Source of the DNA: Propionibacterium acidifaciens DSM 21887
Lineage (GTDB): Bacteria; Actinomycetota; Actinomycetes; Propionibacteriales; Propionibacteriaceae
Direction of reading: 5' to 3'
Assembly (NCBI RefSeq): GCF_000426605.1
Contig: NZ_AUFR01000007.1
Span: 62,001 to 126,000 of the forward strand
Length of the DNA stretch: 64,000 nt
Made by a program: the position numbers and the translations under genes. This document shows positions 16,304 through 25,196 of the stretch, piece after piece (the first letter of the stretch is position 1; every line of letters starts with the position of its first letter). The notes under the pieces are model-generated. The model did no database searches. It saw only the letters and a program-made list of their open reading frames with translations, and had not been told where the DNA came from.

Positions 16304-17806
16304 ATGGCCGCAGCGGACCTGACACTGCTCGTCGCCGCCGCCGTGGCGCTCGTGGCGATCGCCGCCGCCCGCCTGGGTACTCGTGCCGGGCTGCCCGCCC
16401 TGCTCCTGTTCCTCCTCGTCGGCGTCGCCCTCGGCAACGCCGGCTTCGGCATCCGCTTCGACGACGCCTCGTTGGCCCACGATCTGGGCTTCGTCGCCCT
16501 CGTCCTCATCCTCGCCGAGGGCGGTCTCACGACCTCCTGGAAGCAGATGAAGCCGGTCCTCGGCGTCGGTCTGTCCCTGGCCGTCGTCGGCTCGCTCGTG
16601 ACCATCACCGTCGTCGGCCTGTTCGGCTACTTCGTCCTGGGGCTGCCGCGCGCCGTCGCCTTCCTGCTCGGCGCCGTCGTGGCGCCCACCGACGCCGCGG
16701 CCGTCTTCTCGGTGCTGCGCGGGGTGTCGCTGCCGCCCAGGGTGCGGGCGGCCCTCGAGACCGAGTCCGGCTTCAACGACGCCCCCACCGTCCTGCTGGT
16801 CATCGCCGGCACCGAGCTGGCGATGGGCAGCAGTCCCTCCGGCGGCATGCCCGGCCTGGCCGGCGAGGTCGTCGGCGAGCTGGCCATCGGCGTCGCCGCG
16901 GGCCTCGTGATGGGCTGGATCGGCGTGCAGTTCCTGCGCCGCCTCTCGTTGTCGAACTCCGGCCTGTACCCGCTGGCCGTCATGTGCTGGATCCTCGTCA
17001 CGTACGGCCTGGTCGGGTTCATCCACGGCTCCGGCTTCGCCGCCGTCTACGTCTGCGCCGTCGCCCTGGGCAACGGGCAGCTGCCGCACCGGCACGCCAC
17101 GAAGTCCTTCGCCGAGGGCATCGGCTGGGTCGCCCAGATCGGGCTGTTCGTCATGCTCGGCCTGCTCGTCCACCCCTCGACGATCAGCCGGCCCGACATC
17201 GGCGCCGGCGTCGCCCTCGGCGTCGTCCTGACCCTCGTCGCCCGCCCGCTGGCCGTCTACGTCAGCACCGTCTGGTTCGGCACCGGCTGGCGGCACCAGG
17301 CCTTCATGAGCTGGGCCGGCCTGCGCGGCGCGGTGCCGATCATCCTGGCGACCGTCCCGATGGCGGCCGGCATGCCCGGCTCCGACGTGCTCTTCGACGT
17401 CATCGTCGTCTTCGTCGTCGTCTTCACCTCGCTGCAGGCGCCGACGCTGCCGTGGATGGCCAGGCGGCTCGGCCTCGTCGACCCGCGCGCCGCGACCGAC
17501 GTCGACATCGAGGTGGCGCCCTTCGACGAGCGCCGCGCCGACCTGCTGACCGTCAACATCCCCGAGGGCTCGCGCCTGGCCGGCGTGCGGGTGCTCGAAC
17601 TGCGCCTGCCGCGCAATGCGATCGTCGCGCTCGTCATGCGCGGGGACGAGTCCTTCTCGCCCGACGGCGACACCGCCCTCGAGACGGGCGACCAGATCCT
17701 CGTCGTCACGCCCGCCGATCAGCGCGCCGAGGTCGAGGCCCGCCTTCTGGCCGTCGGGCGCCACGGCCGGCTGGCCGGGTGGACGCGCAGGTCCCGGCGC
17801 GCCTGA
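16304..17806 (+). CDS. Potassium/proton antiporter (CPA1 family, CvrA/NhaP2-like)
   Basis: A 500-residue cation/proton antiporter. About 12 hydrophobic segments span residues 5-395. The ion-binding region FNDAPTVLLV near 162 carries the family's paired Asn-Asp, and VVAPTDAAAVFSVL near 125 is the CPA1 core. A TrkA-C (RCK_C) regulatory domain follows at about 410-485 (LTVNIPEGSRLAGVRVLELRLPRNAIVALVMRG). This layout matches the CvrA/NhaP2 type exporting K+ or Na+ in exchange for H+. GGGAGG lies before the ATG. It converges on the LytR_C gene five bases away. Confidence 0.88.
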   Translation: MAAADLTLLVAAAVALVAIAAARLGTRAGLPALLLFLLVGVALGNAGFGIRFDDASLAHDLGFVALVLILAEGGLTTSWKQMKPVLGVGLSLAVVGSLVTITVVGLFGYFVLGLPRAVAFLLGAVVAPTDAAAVFSVLRGVSLPPRVRAALETESGFNDAPTVLLVIAGTELAMGSSPSGGMPGLAGEVVGELAIGVAAGLVMGWIGVQFLRRLSLSNSGLYPLAVMCWILVTYGLVGFIHGSGFAAVYVCAVALGNGQLPHRHATKSFAEGIGWVAQIGLFVMLGLLVHPSTISRPDIGAGVALGVVLTLVARPLAVYVSTVWFGTGWRHQAFMSWAGLRGAVPIILATVPMAAGMPGSDVLFDVIVVFVVVFTSLQAPTLPWMARRLGLVDPRAATDVDIEVAPFDERRADLLTVNIPEGSRLAGVRVLELRLPRNAIVALVMRGDESFSPDGDTALETGDQILVVTPADQRAEVEARLLAVGRHGRLAGWTRRSRRA

Positions 17807-17811
17807 CGGGC

Positions 17812-18318
17812 TCAGGCGCCGCCCGTCGCCGAGTGACTGGGCTGCGCGACCGGCAGGCAGGCGTGCCCCGAGGGGACGTCGATGCTCGTGGCCGCGTCGG
17901 CCCTGAAGCCCTGTCCCAGGTCGTCGGTGACGACGACGTCGACCAGCCCGTTCTGGCGGTGGTCGGTGGTGACCGTCGCGCCGGGGAAGAACGAGGCGAC
18001 GAGCTGCATCTGCGGATCGTCGCCCGAGGCGCCGACGATGGTCGTGCCCTTGTAGTCGTCGTCGGTGTTGCTGGTGCTGTGGATGACGAAGCCGGCGCCC
18101 TTCAGCTGGTTCGCGACCGTCGTGGCCTGGCCCTTGACGGTGCCGGCGTTGTAGACGCGCACCTGCACCTGGCCGGTGCTCAGGCTCGTCAGCGCCGTGG
18201 TCTCGCACGCGCTCGCGGGATCGAGCGGCCCGGTGGCCATGCGGACGCCCCACCAGCCCGCGAAGGCGACGAAGAGGACGAGCACCACGAGGAGGACCGG
18301 TGTGTACCACTTGCGCAT
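17812..18318 (-). CDS. LytR C-terminal domain protein
   Basis: A 168-residue membrane-anchored protein. A single N-terminal helix at about residues 7-27 (TPVLLVVLVLFVAFAGWWGV) is followed by an extracytoplasmic LytR_C domain (VQVRVYNAGTVKGQATTVANQLKGAGF...TDHRQNGLVDVVVTDDLG). LytR_C occurs at the end of LCP wall-polymer ligases and alone in actinobacteria. Here it stands alone, so it likely acts in the cell envelope without ligase activity (inference). It is monocistronic and convergent with the antiporter. Confidence 0.85.
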   Translation of the reverse strand: MRKWYTPVLLVVLVLFVAFAGWWGVRMATGPLDPASACETTALTSLSTGQVQVRVYNAGTVKGQATTVANQLKGAGFVIHSTSNTDDDYKGTTIVGASGDDPQMQLVASFFPGATVTTDHRQNGLVDVVVTDDLGQGFRADAATSIDVPSGHACLPVAQPSHSATGGA

Positions 18319-18597
18319 GGGATTGCCTCTCTCACGCCACCACGTCTCACATCACCACGGCACCCGCGCGCCCGCACCGGAAACTCCGCCGGCCGCGTCG
18401 CCGGCGGCGCGCGATGCAGTGCCTTGATCATAGACGCACCGGGGGACCGGGACGCGCGGTTCTCGGGCCCCGGGCCGTTCCGGGGAGCTGCTCGCAGGGG
18501 CGCGGCACGGGCCCGGGCCTCGTCGGACGCCCCGACGGCGCCGACGCCCTCGCGGGCCCCGCACGAACCCGGTCTTCCCTCCACCCGGTGAGCAGCG

Positions 18598-18614
18598 TAG
18601 GCTTGCCTCGGTTA
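18598..18614 (+). promoter_or_regulatory. Possible DtxR/IdeR iron box upstream of feoA
   Basis: TAGGCTTGCCTCGGTTA lies about 55 bp before feoA. By eye it matches about 11 of 19 positions of the DtxR/IdeR consensus TTAGGTTAGGCTAACCTAA, with the AGGC-TT-GCCT centre best kept. Iron control of feo genes is well established; this particular site is only a candidate. Confidence 0.35.
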
Positions 18615-18667
18615 TTTCTCGGAGGCAACGGCCCGCCGTCGGCGGGTCACGGATGAGGAGGTTCGCA

Positions 18668-18949
18668 GTGTCAGCAACCACGACGACCGATCGGTGTTCC
18701 TCGGCGGACGGGATGGTTCCCCTGACGGCCCTCGGCCCCGGCGGCAGCGGCGTCATCGCGCACGTCGACCCCGATCTCGACCACTCGGTGCAGCACCGGC
18801 TGCGTCTGCTCGGATTCTGCGAGGGGCGCGAGATCTCCTACGTGCGTCGTGCCTTCTGGTCGGGCCCCATCGTCTTCCGGGTCTGCGACGTGCACATGTG
18901 CATCCGCGCGGAGCAGGCCGCCATGATCCGCGTGGCGGCGGCCTCCTGA
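18668..18949 (+). CDS. feoA: Ferrous iron transport protein A
   Basis: A small SH3-like protein (93 residues) that supports FeoB. Family pattern: PLTALGPGGSGVI, then HRLRLLGFCEGREISYVRRA, then PIVFRVCDVHMCIRAEQAAMIRV. GTG at 18668 is preferred because AGGAGG lies at 18656-18661; an in-frame ATG at 18653 is inside that ribosome site. It begins the feoA-feoB-nifU-like unit, with 55 bp to feoB. Confidence 0.88.
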   Translation: MSATTTTDRCSSADGMVPLTALGPGGSGVIAHVDPDLDHSVQHRLRLLGFCEGREISYVRRAFWSGPIVFRVCDVHMCIRAEQAAMIRVAAAS

Positions 18950-19004
18950 CCGCTCCTCCCGGCCCATTTCCCAAGAACCCGACCCCAGGTCCAGATGATC
19001 GCCC

Positions 19005-20963
19005 ATGTCCACAGCTCTCAGCCACTGCGTCCCCGCTTCGCCCGCACCGGCCGGCGGCGCACCCCGCATCGCCCTCATCGGCTCGCCGAACGGCGGCAAG
19101 ACCTCCGTCTTCAACCGTCTCACCGGCCTGCACGCCCGCACCGGCAACTACCCCGGCGTCACCGTCTCCCGGTCGGCCGGGGTGGCCCGCATCGGCGGTG
19201 ACGAGTACAACATCGAGGATCTGCCCGGCGCCTACTCCCTCACCCCGATCTCGCCCGACGAACAGCTCGTCGTCGATCTGCTCAACGGAGAGGTCGAGGG
19301 CATCGGCGCACCGGACGGCCTGCTCGTCATCGCCGACTCCACCGCCCTGCGCCGCTCCCTGCTCCTGTTCGCCGAGGTCGTCCAGCGCCACATGCCGACG
19401 GCCCTCGTCCTCACCATGGGCGACGAGCTGAACCGTCGCGGTGGCTCGATCGACACCGCGGCGCTGAGCCGGGCGCTCGGCGTGCCGGTCGTGTCCGTCG
19501 TCGCCAACCGGGGCATCGGGATCGGCGAGCTGCGCGATCTCATCACCGGCTGGCGGGACTGGACGGTGCCGCCCGTCGACCCGCCCGCCGACACGACCGA
19601 GCTCGCCGGCTGGGTCGACTCGGTGCTGACCGACAGCGGCTACCGGGACCCCCACTCCGACGCCCGCACCGAGCGCATCGACCGCGTCCTGCTCCACCCG
19701 GTGCTCGGCACGGTCATCTTCTTCGCCGTCATGTTCGTCTTCTTCCAGGCGATCTTCACCTGGGCGGCGCCCCTGCAGGACGGGGTCGAGGACTTCTTCG
19801 GCTGGCTCGCAGGGATCGTCGGCGACCGCCTCGGGGACTCCCTGCTGTCCTCGTTCGTCGCCAACGGCCTGCTCGGCGGCGTCGGCAGCGTGCTCACCTT
19901 CGTGCCGCAGATCGTCATGATGTACTTCATCCTCGCCCTGCTCGACGCGGTGGGCTACATGTCGCGGGCGGCCTTCCTCATGGACCGGCTCATGAGCCGC
20001 TTCGGCCTCGAGGGGCGCGCCTTCGTGGCCGTGCTCTCGAGCTTCGCCTGCGCCATCCCGGGCGTCATGTCCACCCGCACCCTGCCGAACAGCCGCGATC
20101 GCATCGCCACGATGCTCGGCGTGCCGCTGGCCACCTGCTCGGCCAGACTGCCCGTGTACATCCTGCTCGTGGGCATCCTCGTCCCCGACGGAACCCGGGT
20201 CGGGCCCTTCAGCGGGCAGGGCGTGGCCATGTTCCTGCTCTACCTGCTCGGCGGCTTCTCGGCCCTCACCGCCTCGGCCGTCGTCAAGCGCATCACCGAC
20301 CGCCGCAGCACCATCCTGCCGTTCTACATGGAGATGCCGCCCTACCGCATCCCCACCCCTCGCTCGGTCGGCATCGCCATGTGGGAGCCCACCAAGGCCT
20401 TCCTGCGCAAGGCCGGAACGATCATCCTCGTCACGACGATGGCCATCTGGGCGCTCACGACCTTCCCGATGCGCGGCGACGCCGAGCTGACGGCCGCCGG
20501 CGTCGACCCCGGCGACGAGGTCGCCGTCACCGCCTACACGATGGAGCACTCGGCCGCCGCGTCCGTCGGCAAGGCCATCGAGCCCGTCTTCGAGCCGCTG
20601 GGCTTCGACTGGCGCATCGACGTGGCCCTGCTCGGCTCGCTGGCCGCCCGCGAGGTCTCCGTCTCGACGCTCGGCCAGATGGCCGCGGCCCTCGACCCCG
20701 AGGACGACGCCGAGGTGGCCGACGCCCTCGACGGCTGGACCTACACCGCCGGCCCGCACGCCGGCGAGAAGGTGTTCACGCCCGCCACCACCGTCGCCCT
20801 GCTCCTCTACTTCGCCTTCGCCCTGCAGTGCATGTCGACGGTGGCGATCATGCGGCGCGAGACGGGCGGCTGGAAGTGGCCGGGCATCGCCTTCGGCTAC
20901 ATGTTCGTCCTCGCCTGGGTGATGGCCCTCATCGGCCGCGGCATCACCCTGCTCATCACGTGA
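19005..20963 (+). CDS. feoB: Ferrous iron transporter B
   Basis: GTP-dependent Fe(II) uptake protein of the cytoplasmic membrane, 652 residues. The G domain shows GSPNGGKT (26-33, G1), GVTVSRSAG (G2 region) and DLPGAYSLTP (72-81, G3). The expected G4 NxxD is TMGD at 137-140, so the usual Asn is Thr. Membrane domains include GVGSVLTFVPQIVMMYF, SFACAIPGVMSTRTL and CSARLPVY, with the conserved gate cysteines. A C-terminal pair of helices follows. It is shorter than E. coli FeoB (773) because of a short spacer domain. It sits between feoA and a NifU-like gene. Confidence 0.93.
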   Translation: MSTALSHCVPASPAPAGGAPRIALIGSPNGGKTSVFNRLTGLHARTGNYPGVTVSRSAGVARIGGDEYNIEDLPGAYSLTPISPDEQLVVDLLNGEVEGIGAPDGLLVIADSTALRRSLLLFAEVVQRHMPTALVLTMGDELNRRGGSIDTAALSRALGVPVVSVVANRGIGIGELRDLITGWRDWTVPPVDPPADTTELAGWVDSVLTDSGYRDPHSDARTERIDRVLLHPVLGTVIFFAVMFVFFQAIFTWAAPLQDGVEDFFGWLAGIVGDRLGDSLLSSFVANGLLGGVGSVLTFVPQIVMMYFILALLDAVGYMSRAAFLMDRLMSRFGLEGRAFVAVLSSFACAIPGVMSTRTLPNSRDRIATMLGVPLATCSARLPVYILLVGILVPDGTRVGPFSGQGVAMFLLYLLGGFSALTASAVVKRITDRRSTILPFYMEMPPYRIPTPRSVGIAMWEPTKAFLRKAGTIILVTTMAIWALTTFPMRGDAELTAAGVDPGDEVAVTAYTMEHSAAASVGKAIEPVFEPLGFDWRIDVALLGSLAAREVSVSTLGQMAAALDPEDDAEVADALDGWTYTAGPHAGEKVFTPATTVALLLYFAFALQCMSTVAIMRRETGGWKWPGIAFGYMFVLAWVMALIGRGITLLIT

Positions 20964-20974
20964 GGGCCGCGGGC

Positions 20975-21556
20975 ATGAGGATCACGAGGAGACGCCCGCC
21001 CCGATGCCCCGCCGCTCGTGCGGGGCGCGCGCCGGCCCCGGCGGTCATCCACCCCGAGCGCACCGGCGATCCCGCCGTGCTGCGCTGGGTCGTCCACGGC
21101 GTCGAGCTGCCCTTCGTCGGCCCGCTGCTCGGCGCGCCCGGCCTGGACGAGCTGCTCGGCGCGGAGCTGACCGCCGTCGAGGCCGTCCCGGGCGCCCTCC
21201 TCGTGACCGCCGCCCCCGGCGGCTCCTGGCGGGAGCTCGGCCCTCGGGCGCGCACCGCGCTCGTGACGGCCCTCGGCCGGATCGGCGCTTGGGCCCCCGG
21301 TCCCGGCGCGCGGCGCCTCGGCCCGGACGAGACCCTGCGCTGGTGCGCCCGCGAGCTCATCGACGGCCCCGTGGGCGAGATCGCCGCCGCGCACGGCGGT
21401 TCCATCGAACTCGTCGGCGCCCGCGACGGCGTCGTCACGGTGCGCATGCACGGGGCCTGCCGCGGCTGCCCGGCCGCCGTCCTCACGATGCGCCAGCGCC
21501 TCGAGACGCAGCTGCGCCGCCGGGTCCCCGGCATGCGGGCCGTCGAGGAGGCCTGA
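20975..21556 (+). CDS. NifU-like Fe-S scaffold domain protein in the feo operon
   Basis: A 193-residue protein starting 12 bp after feoB. The C-terminal half has the Nfu fold signature: [33 protein letters not shown] with cysteines at 162 and 165 (CxxC), then [21 protein letters not shown]. An N-terminal domain ([42 protein letters not shown]) resembles the Nfu_N fold, which binds no cluster itself. CxxC dimers can carry a 4Fe-4S cluster. Its place where FeoC occurs in enterics suggests it links incoming iron to Fe-S assembly or senses it (inference). Confidence 0.8.
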   Translation: MRITRRRPPRCPAARAGRAPAPAVIHPERTGDPAVLRWVVHGVELPFVGPLLGAPGLDELLGAELTAVEAVPGALLVTAAPGGSWRELGPRARTALVTALGRIGAWAPGPGARRLGPDETLRWCARELIDGPVGEIAAAHGGSIELVGARDGVVTVRMHGACRGCPAAVLTMRQRLETQLRRRVPGMRAVEEA

Positions 21557-21602
21557 GGAACGATCCGTCACCGCCCTCGGCGGATGTGAGAAGCTGGGTG
21601 CC

Positions 21603-22139
21603 ATGGCAGATCAGCAACTGTCCGCCGAGCAGGTGGACGGGATCCGTGACAGCTGCGCCTTCGGCGAGCCCGCCATCGACTTGGGCGTTCTCGGCATCGG
21701 CGGCGGGCCCGCCACCGATGCGCGCATCCGCATCCCGCTGAGGATGGTCGCCCGGCACGGCCTCATCGCCGGCGCGACGGGCACCGGCAAGACGGTCACC
21801 CTCCAGCTGCTCGCCGAGTCGCTCAGCTCCGCCGGCGTGCCCGTCCTGGCGGCCGACATCGAGGGCGATCTGTCGGGCATCGCCCTGCCCGGCGTCCCCG
21901 GCGACGGGCTCGCCGCCCGACCCGCCGCCGGCGCCCGGGCCGCCGAGGCCGAGGGCGGGCGGAGCGCCCGGCAGCCCCGGCAGGAGCCCGCCCCCGTCCA
22001 GGAGGCCCGGCGGGGCCGGCCCCGCCGGGAGAAGTCGGTCGTCGGGCAGGTCGCCGAGTCCTCGATCCTCGAGCGGTTCGCCCGTTCGGCCGGACGCGGG
22101 ATCGTCCGCTCCCTCTTCGGCACGGGGCGGCGCCGATGA
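21603..22139 (+). pseudogene. Truncated HerA/DUF853-like ATPase remnant (internal deletion)
   Basis: A 178-codon open frame. Its start matches HerA-like DUF853 (YjgR) ATPases: [34 protein letters not shown] with Walker A, then [19 protein letters not shown]. After about residue 105 it goes straight to the family's basic linker and C-terminus ([11 protein letters not shown]...[15 protein letters not shown]). About 300 residues, including Walker B and the arginine finger, are missing while frame and both ends are kept. It cannot hydrolyse ATP normally. Its stop overlaps the galK start (ATGA), so it may survive as a coupling leader (inference). Confidence 0.75.
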
Positions 22140-23299
22140 GCACCGCGCAGGGGCTCGCGGACGACTTCCGGGAGCGCTTCGGCCGGGCGCCGTCCGGCGT
22201 CTGGTCGGCCCCCGGCCGCTTCAACCTGGTGGGCGAGCACACCGACTACAACGGCGGCTTCTGCCTCCCGGTCCCGCTGGACCGGCGTACCTGGGTGGCC
22301 GCCGCCCCCCGCGACGACGGGCGCCTCCGCATGGTCTCCCTGGACGTGCCCGGCGAGGTCGACGTGCGGCTCGACGAGGTGACGGCCCACCGTCCCGGCG
22401 GCTGGGGCGCCTACGCCGCAGGCGTCCTGTGGGCGCTGCGGCGGGCCGGCCTGCCGGTGCGCGGCGTCGACATGCTCATCGGCTCCGATCTGCTCATCGG
22501 CGCCGGCCTGTCGAGCTCCGCCGCCCTCGAGTGCTCCGTGGCCGCCGCGGCCTCCGACCTGTTCGGCCTCGGCCTGCTTGCCGACGACGCGGGCCGAGTC
22601 GCCCTGGCCGTCCACTGCCAGACCGCGGAGAACGAGATCGCGCAGGCCCCCACCGGCGGCGTCGACCAGACCTCGGCGCTGCGCGGCGTGAAGGGCCACG
22701 CCCTCCTCATCGACTTCCTGAACCGGACGCTGCGCCCGGTGCCCTACGATCCGGCGAGCGCCGGGGTCGGCGTGCTCATCCTCGACACCCGGACCCGCCA
22801 CTCGCTGTCGGCGGGGCACTTCGGCGACCGCCACGCCGAGTGCGACCGCGCGGCCGTGCTGCTCGGCGTCGACCTGCTGCGCCGGGTGGGCGTCGACGAG
22901 CTCCCGGCCGCCGAGGCGAGGCTGGACGACGTGCTCTTCCGACGGCTGCGCCACGTCGTCACCGAGAACGCCCGCGCCGTCCGCATGGCCGACGACCTCG
23001 AGGCCGGCGACTGGCGGGCCGTGGCCGAGGGCATGACGGCCGCCCACGTCTCGATGCGCGACGACCTGGAGGTCAGCGTGCCGCAGATCGACCTGGCGGT
23101 CGGGACGGCGATCGGGGCGGGGGCCTGGGGTGCCCGTCTCGTCGGCGGCGGCTTCGGCGGCTGCGTCATGGCCGTCGTCCCGCTCGACCTGGTCGGCGGC
23201 GTCGCCGGCGCCGTGGACCGGGCCTTCGCGGCGGCCGGCTACGACGCCCCCGACGGCTTCCTCGCGACGGCGGGCTCGCCCGCCGGACGCGACCTGTGA
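22136..23299 (+). CDS. galK: Galactokinase
   Basis: Leloir pathway GHMP kinase phosphorylating galactose at O1, 387 residues, cytosolic. The family motifs are [15 protein letters not shown] (27-41), ATP-binding [13 protein letters not shown] (122-134) and [12 protein letters not shown] near 340. Catalytic R and D are consistent with GRFN and GGVDQ (near 180). Length is normal. It begins inside the stop of the HerA-like remnant and has no other gal genes beside it; a perfect GC hairpin follows. Confidence 0.93.
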   Translation: MSTAQGLADDFRERFGRAPSGVWSAPGRFNLVGEHTDYNGGFCLPVPLDRRTWVAAAPRDDGRLRMVSLDVPGEVDVRLDEVTAHRPGGWGAYAAGVLWALRRAGLPVRGVDMLIGSDLLIGAGLSSSAALECSVAAAASDLFGLGLLADDAGRVALAVHCQTAENEIAQAPTGGVDQTSALRGVKGHALLIDFLNRTLRPVPYDPASAGVGVLILDTRTRHSLSAGHFGDRHAECDRAAVLLGVDLLRRVGVDELPAAEARLDDVLFRRLRHVVTENARAVRMADDLEAGDWRAVAEGMTAAHVSMRDDLEVSVPQIDLAVGTAIGAGAWGARLVGGGFGGCVMAVVPLDLVGGVAGAVDRAFAAAGYDAPDGFLATAGSPAGRDL

Positions 23300-23358
23300 C
23301 GGGCTGCCCCGGCCGGGCGCGACCCGTCCCACGGGGCAGCGGGGGCGCCGGTCCCACG

Positions 23359-23385
23359 GTCGTGCCCCGGGGCCCGGGGCACGAC
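23359..23385. terminator. Bidirectional hairpin between galK and kinase gene
   Basis: GTCGTGCCCCGG (23359-23370) and CCGGGGCACGAC (23374-23385) are perfect 12-bp arms with a 3-base loop, located between two convergent genes. Confidence 0.7.
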
Positions 23386-23390
23386 CCCGC

Positions 23391-25154
23391 TCAGGCCTGG
23401 GACTGGGGCTGATCGTTCGAGATGTTCGGGGCGTTCTGGCCCTGTTGTCCGTTCTGCTGGCCGCCGTTGTTGTTCTGCTGCTCGGTGGGCTGGCCGGCGG
23501 CCGTGGTCTGCTCCGCGGCGGTGGCCCCGCCCGTGGCCGTGGCTCCGCCGGTGGTTCCGCCGGTGCCGTAGTCGCCGTAGTCGCCGGTGCCGTAGCCGCC
23601 GGTGCCGTAGCCGCCGTCCTCCTCGTCGCCGCCGGTGCCGTAGCCGGTGCTGTGGTCCTCCTCGTCGGCGGTGGCCTGGCTCGTCGGCGCGGCGGTGGTC
23701 GTGCGGGCGGACGAGGCCGTGGCGGTCTGCGTCTGGGTGACGGTCTGGGACGGGCTCGGGGCGGCCGACCGGCGGCCCTGCGCCCAGGCCACGATGATGA
23801 GCGCGGCGAGCACCGCGATGATGATGACCGCCAGGACGATGCGCCTGTTCCGGCCCGGGTTTTTGCCCCCGGTCCGTCCTCCGCCGGGGCCGGCGGGCGG
23901 GCGGGCGCCGCCGCCGGTCGCCGCGGCACCGGCCACCGGGACGAGTGAGGGCGCCGTACCGGCGACGGTCGTCGCGTCCGTGCCCCCGGCCGTCGTGCCC
24001 GTGGCGCCTGCGCCGGCCGTCGTGCCCGTGGCCCCGGGGCCGGAGGCGGCCTCGGCGGCCGACGCATCGGCCGGGAGGATCCTCGTGAGGCCCTGCCCGT
24101 CGGCCGTCTGCGTCGCCGCGGCCCCGAGCGCCGCGGCGGACATGGCGACGGTCGCCATGTCGGTGCCGGGGCCGGCCGGGCGGGGAGGCTCGATGAGCCC
24201 GGGGGCGTCGGGGTCGCCGTGGATCGCGTTGAGGGCGGCGACCGTCTCGGTGGCGCTGGGCCTGGCCTCGGGGCTCTTGTCCATCAGCGCGGCGACGAGG
24301 TTCTCGAGCGAGACCGGAGCGTCCGGGACGCGCGAGCGCAGCAGCGGGGGCGTGTCGTAGACCTGGGCGCGGGCCACCGCCACGGGCGACTCGCCGGGGA
24401 AGGGGGGCTGACCGGTCAGCACGGTCATCATGAGGCAGCCGAACGAGTACATGTCGGAGTTCGGCCCGACGCGCTCGCCGGCGGCCTGCTCGGGCGACAT
24501 GTACGCCGCCGAGCCGATCGCCGTCATCGTGCTCGTGAGGGCGGTCGCCTGCTGGTCCGCCAGGCGTGCGATGCCGAAGTCGACGAGCTTCGGCGTGCTC
24601 GTGAGCTCCTCGGACGAGAGCACGACGTTGGCCGGCTTCACGTCGCGGTGGACGACGCCGAGGCGGTGGGCCGAGCCCAGCCCCGCGGCGACCTGGGCGA
24701 GCAGCGGGACGGCGGCCCGCCAGTCGATCGGGCCCCGTTCCGTGACGATCGACTGCAGATTGGGGCCGTGGAGGAACTCCATGACGATGTAGGCGCTGTG
24801 CCCGTCGACGCCGGAGTCGTAGATCTGGACGATGCTCGGGTGGTTGAGCCCGGCGGTCGCGATCGCCTCGCGGCGGAAGCGCGCCTCGGTGCTCGGGTCG
24901 GCGCTCGTCGCCAGGTTGATGGTCTTGATGGCGACCTCGCGCTGCAGGGTCGTGTCCTGGGCGCGCCAGACCTGACCGATGGAGCCGGCGCCGATGCGCT
25001 CGACGAGCTGGTAGCGCCCGTTGCTCAGGGAGGCGATGGACCCGTCCCCGTCCGCCCCGGCCTCGCCCGCGACCGGCATGGGGCGCGTCGTCCGGGCGTC
25101 GTTCTGGCCGGTGCGGGAGGAAGGGTTGCCGCTGAGCGGTTCATCGGTGCTCAC
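23391..25154 (-). CDS. Ser/Thr protein kinase, membrane-anchored, Gly-rich tail
   Basis: Hanks-type kinase of 587 residues. Kinase domain about 46-310: IGAGSIGQVW (the glycine loop), K77 in VAIK, HRDVKPANV (169-177) and DFGIAR (192-197), then GSAAYMSPEQ. An Ala/Pro/Thr linker leads to a transmembrane helix (RRIVLAVIIIAVLAALIIVAW) near residue 415. The outer part is low complexity with repeated YGTGG units, then Gln/Asn-rich. It lacks PASTA repeats and occupies the second kinase position of the cluster, as PknA would, although in Mycobacterium pknA precedes pknB. The start is GTG 25154 or ATG 25172. Confidence 0.87.
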   Translation of the reverse strand: MSTDEPLSGNPSSRTGQNDARTTRPMPVAGEAGADGDGSIASLSNGRYQLVERIGAGSIGQVWRAQDTTLQREVAIKTINLATSADPSTEARFRREAIATAGLNHPSIVQIYDSGVDGHSAYIVMEFLHGPNLQSIVTERGPIDWRAAVPLLAQVAAGLGSAHRLGVVHRDVKPANVVLSSEELTSTPKLVDFGIARLADQQATALTSTMTAIGSAAYMSPEQAAGERVGPNSDMYSFGCLMMTVLTGQPPFPGESPVAVARAQVYDTPPLLRSRVPDAPVSLENLVAALMDKSPEARPSATETVAALNAIHGDPDAPGLIEPPRPAGPGTDMATVAMSAAALGAAATQTADGQGLTRILPADASAAEAASGPGATGTTAGAGATGTTAGGTDATTVAGTAPSLVPVAGAAATGGGARPPAGPGGGRTGGKNPGRNRRIVLAVIIIAVLAALIIVAWAQGRRSAAPSPSQTVTQTQTATASSARTTTAAPTSQATADEEDHSTGYGTGGDEEDGGYGTGGYGTGDYGDYGTGGTTGGATATGGATAAEQTTAAGQPTEQQNNNGGQQNGQQGQNAPNISNDQPQSQA

Positions 25155-25196
25155 AGGTCCATTGTTCCTCATCTGCCCGCACACGGGCGATGGGTG

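Noticed and set aside
14381-18310. A minus-strand open frame of about 1,300 codons across four plus-strand genes
   Set aside because: It is a GC-driven shadow: its translation is low-complexity Arg/Gly/Asp, while the plus-strand frames show clear domains (antiporter helices, Asn-Asp motif, TrkA-C).
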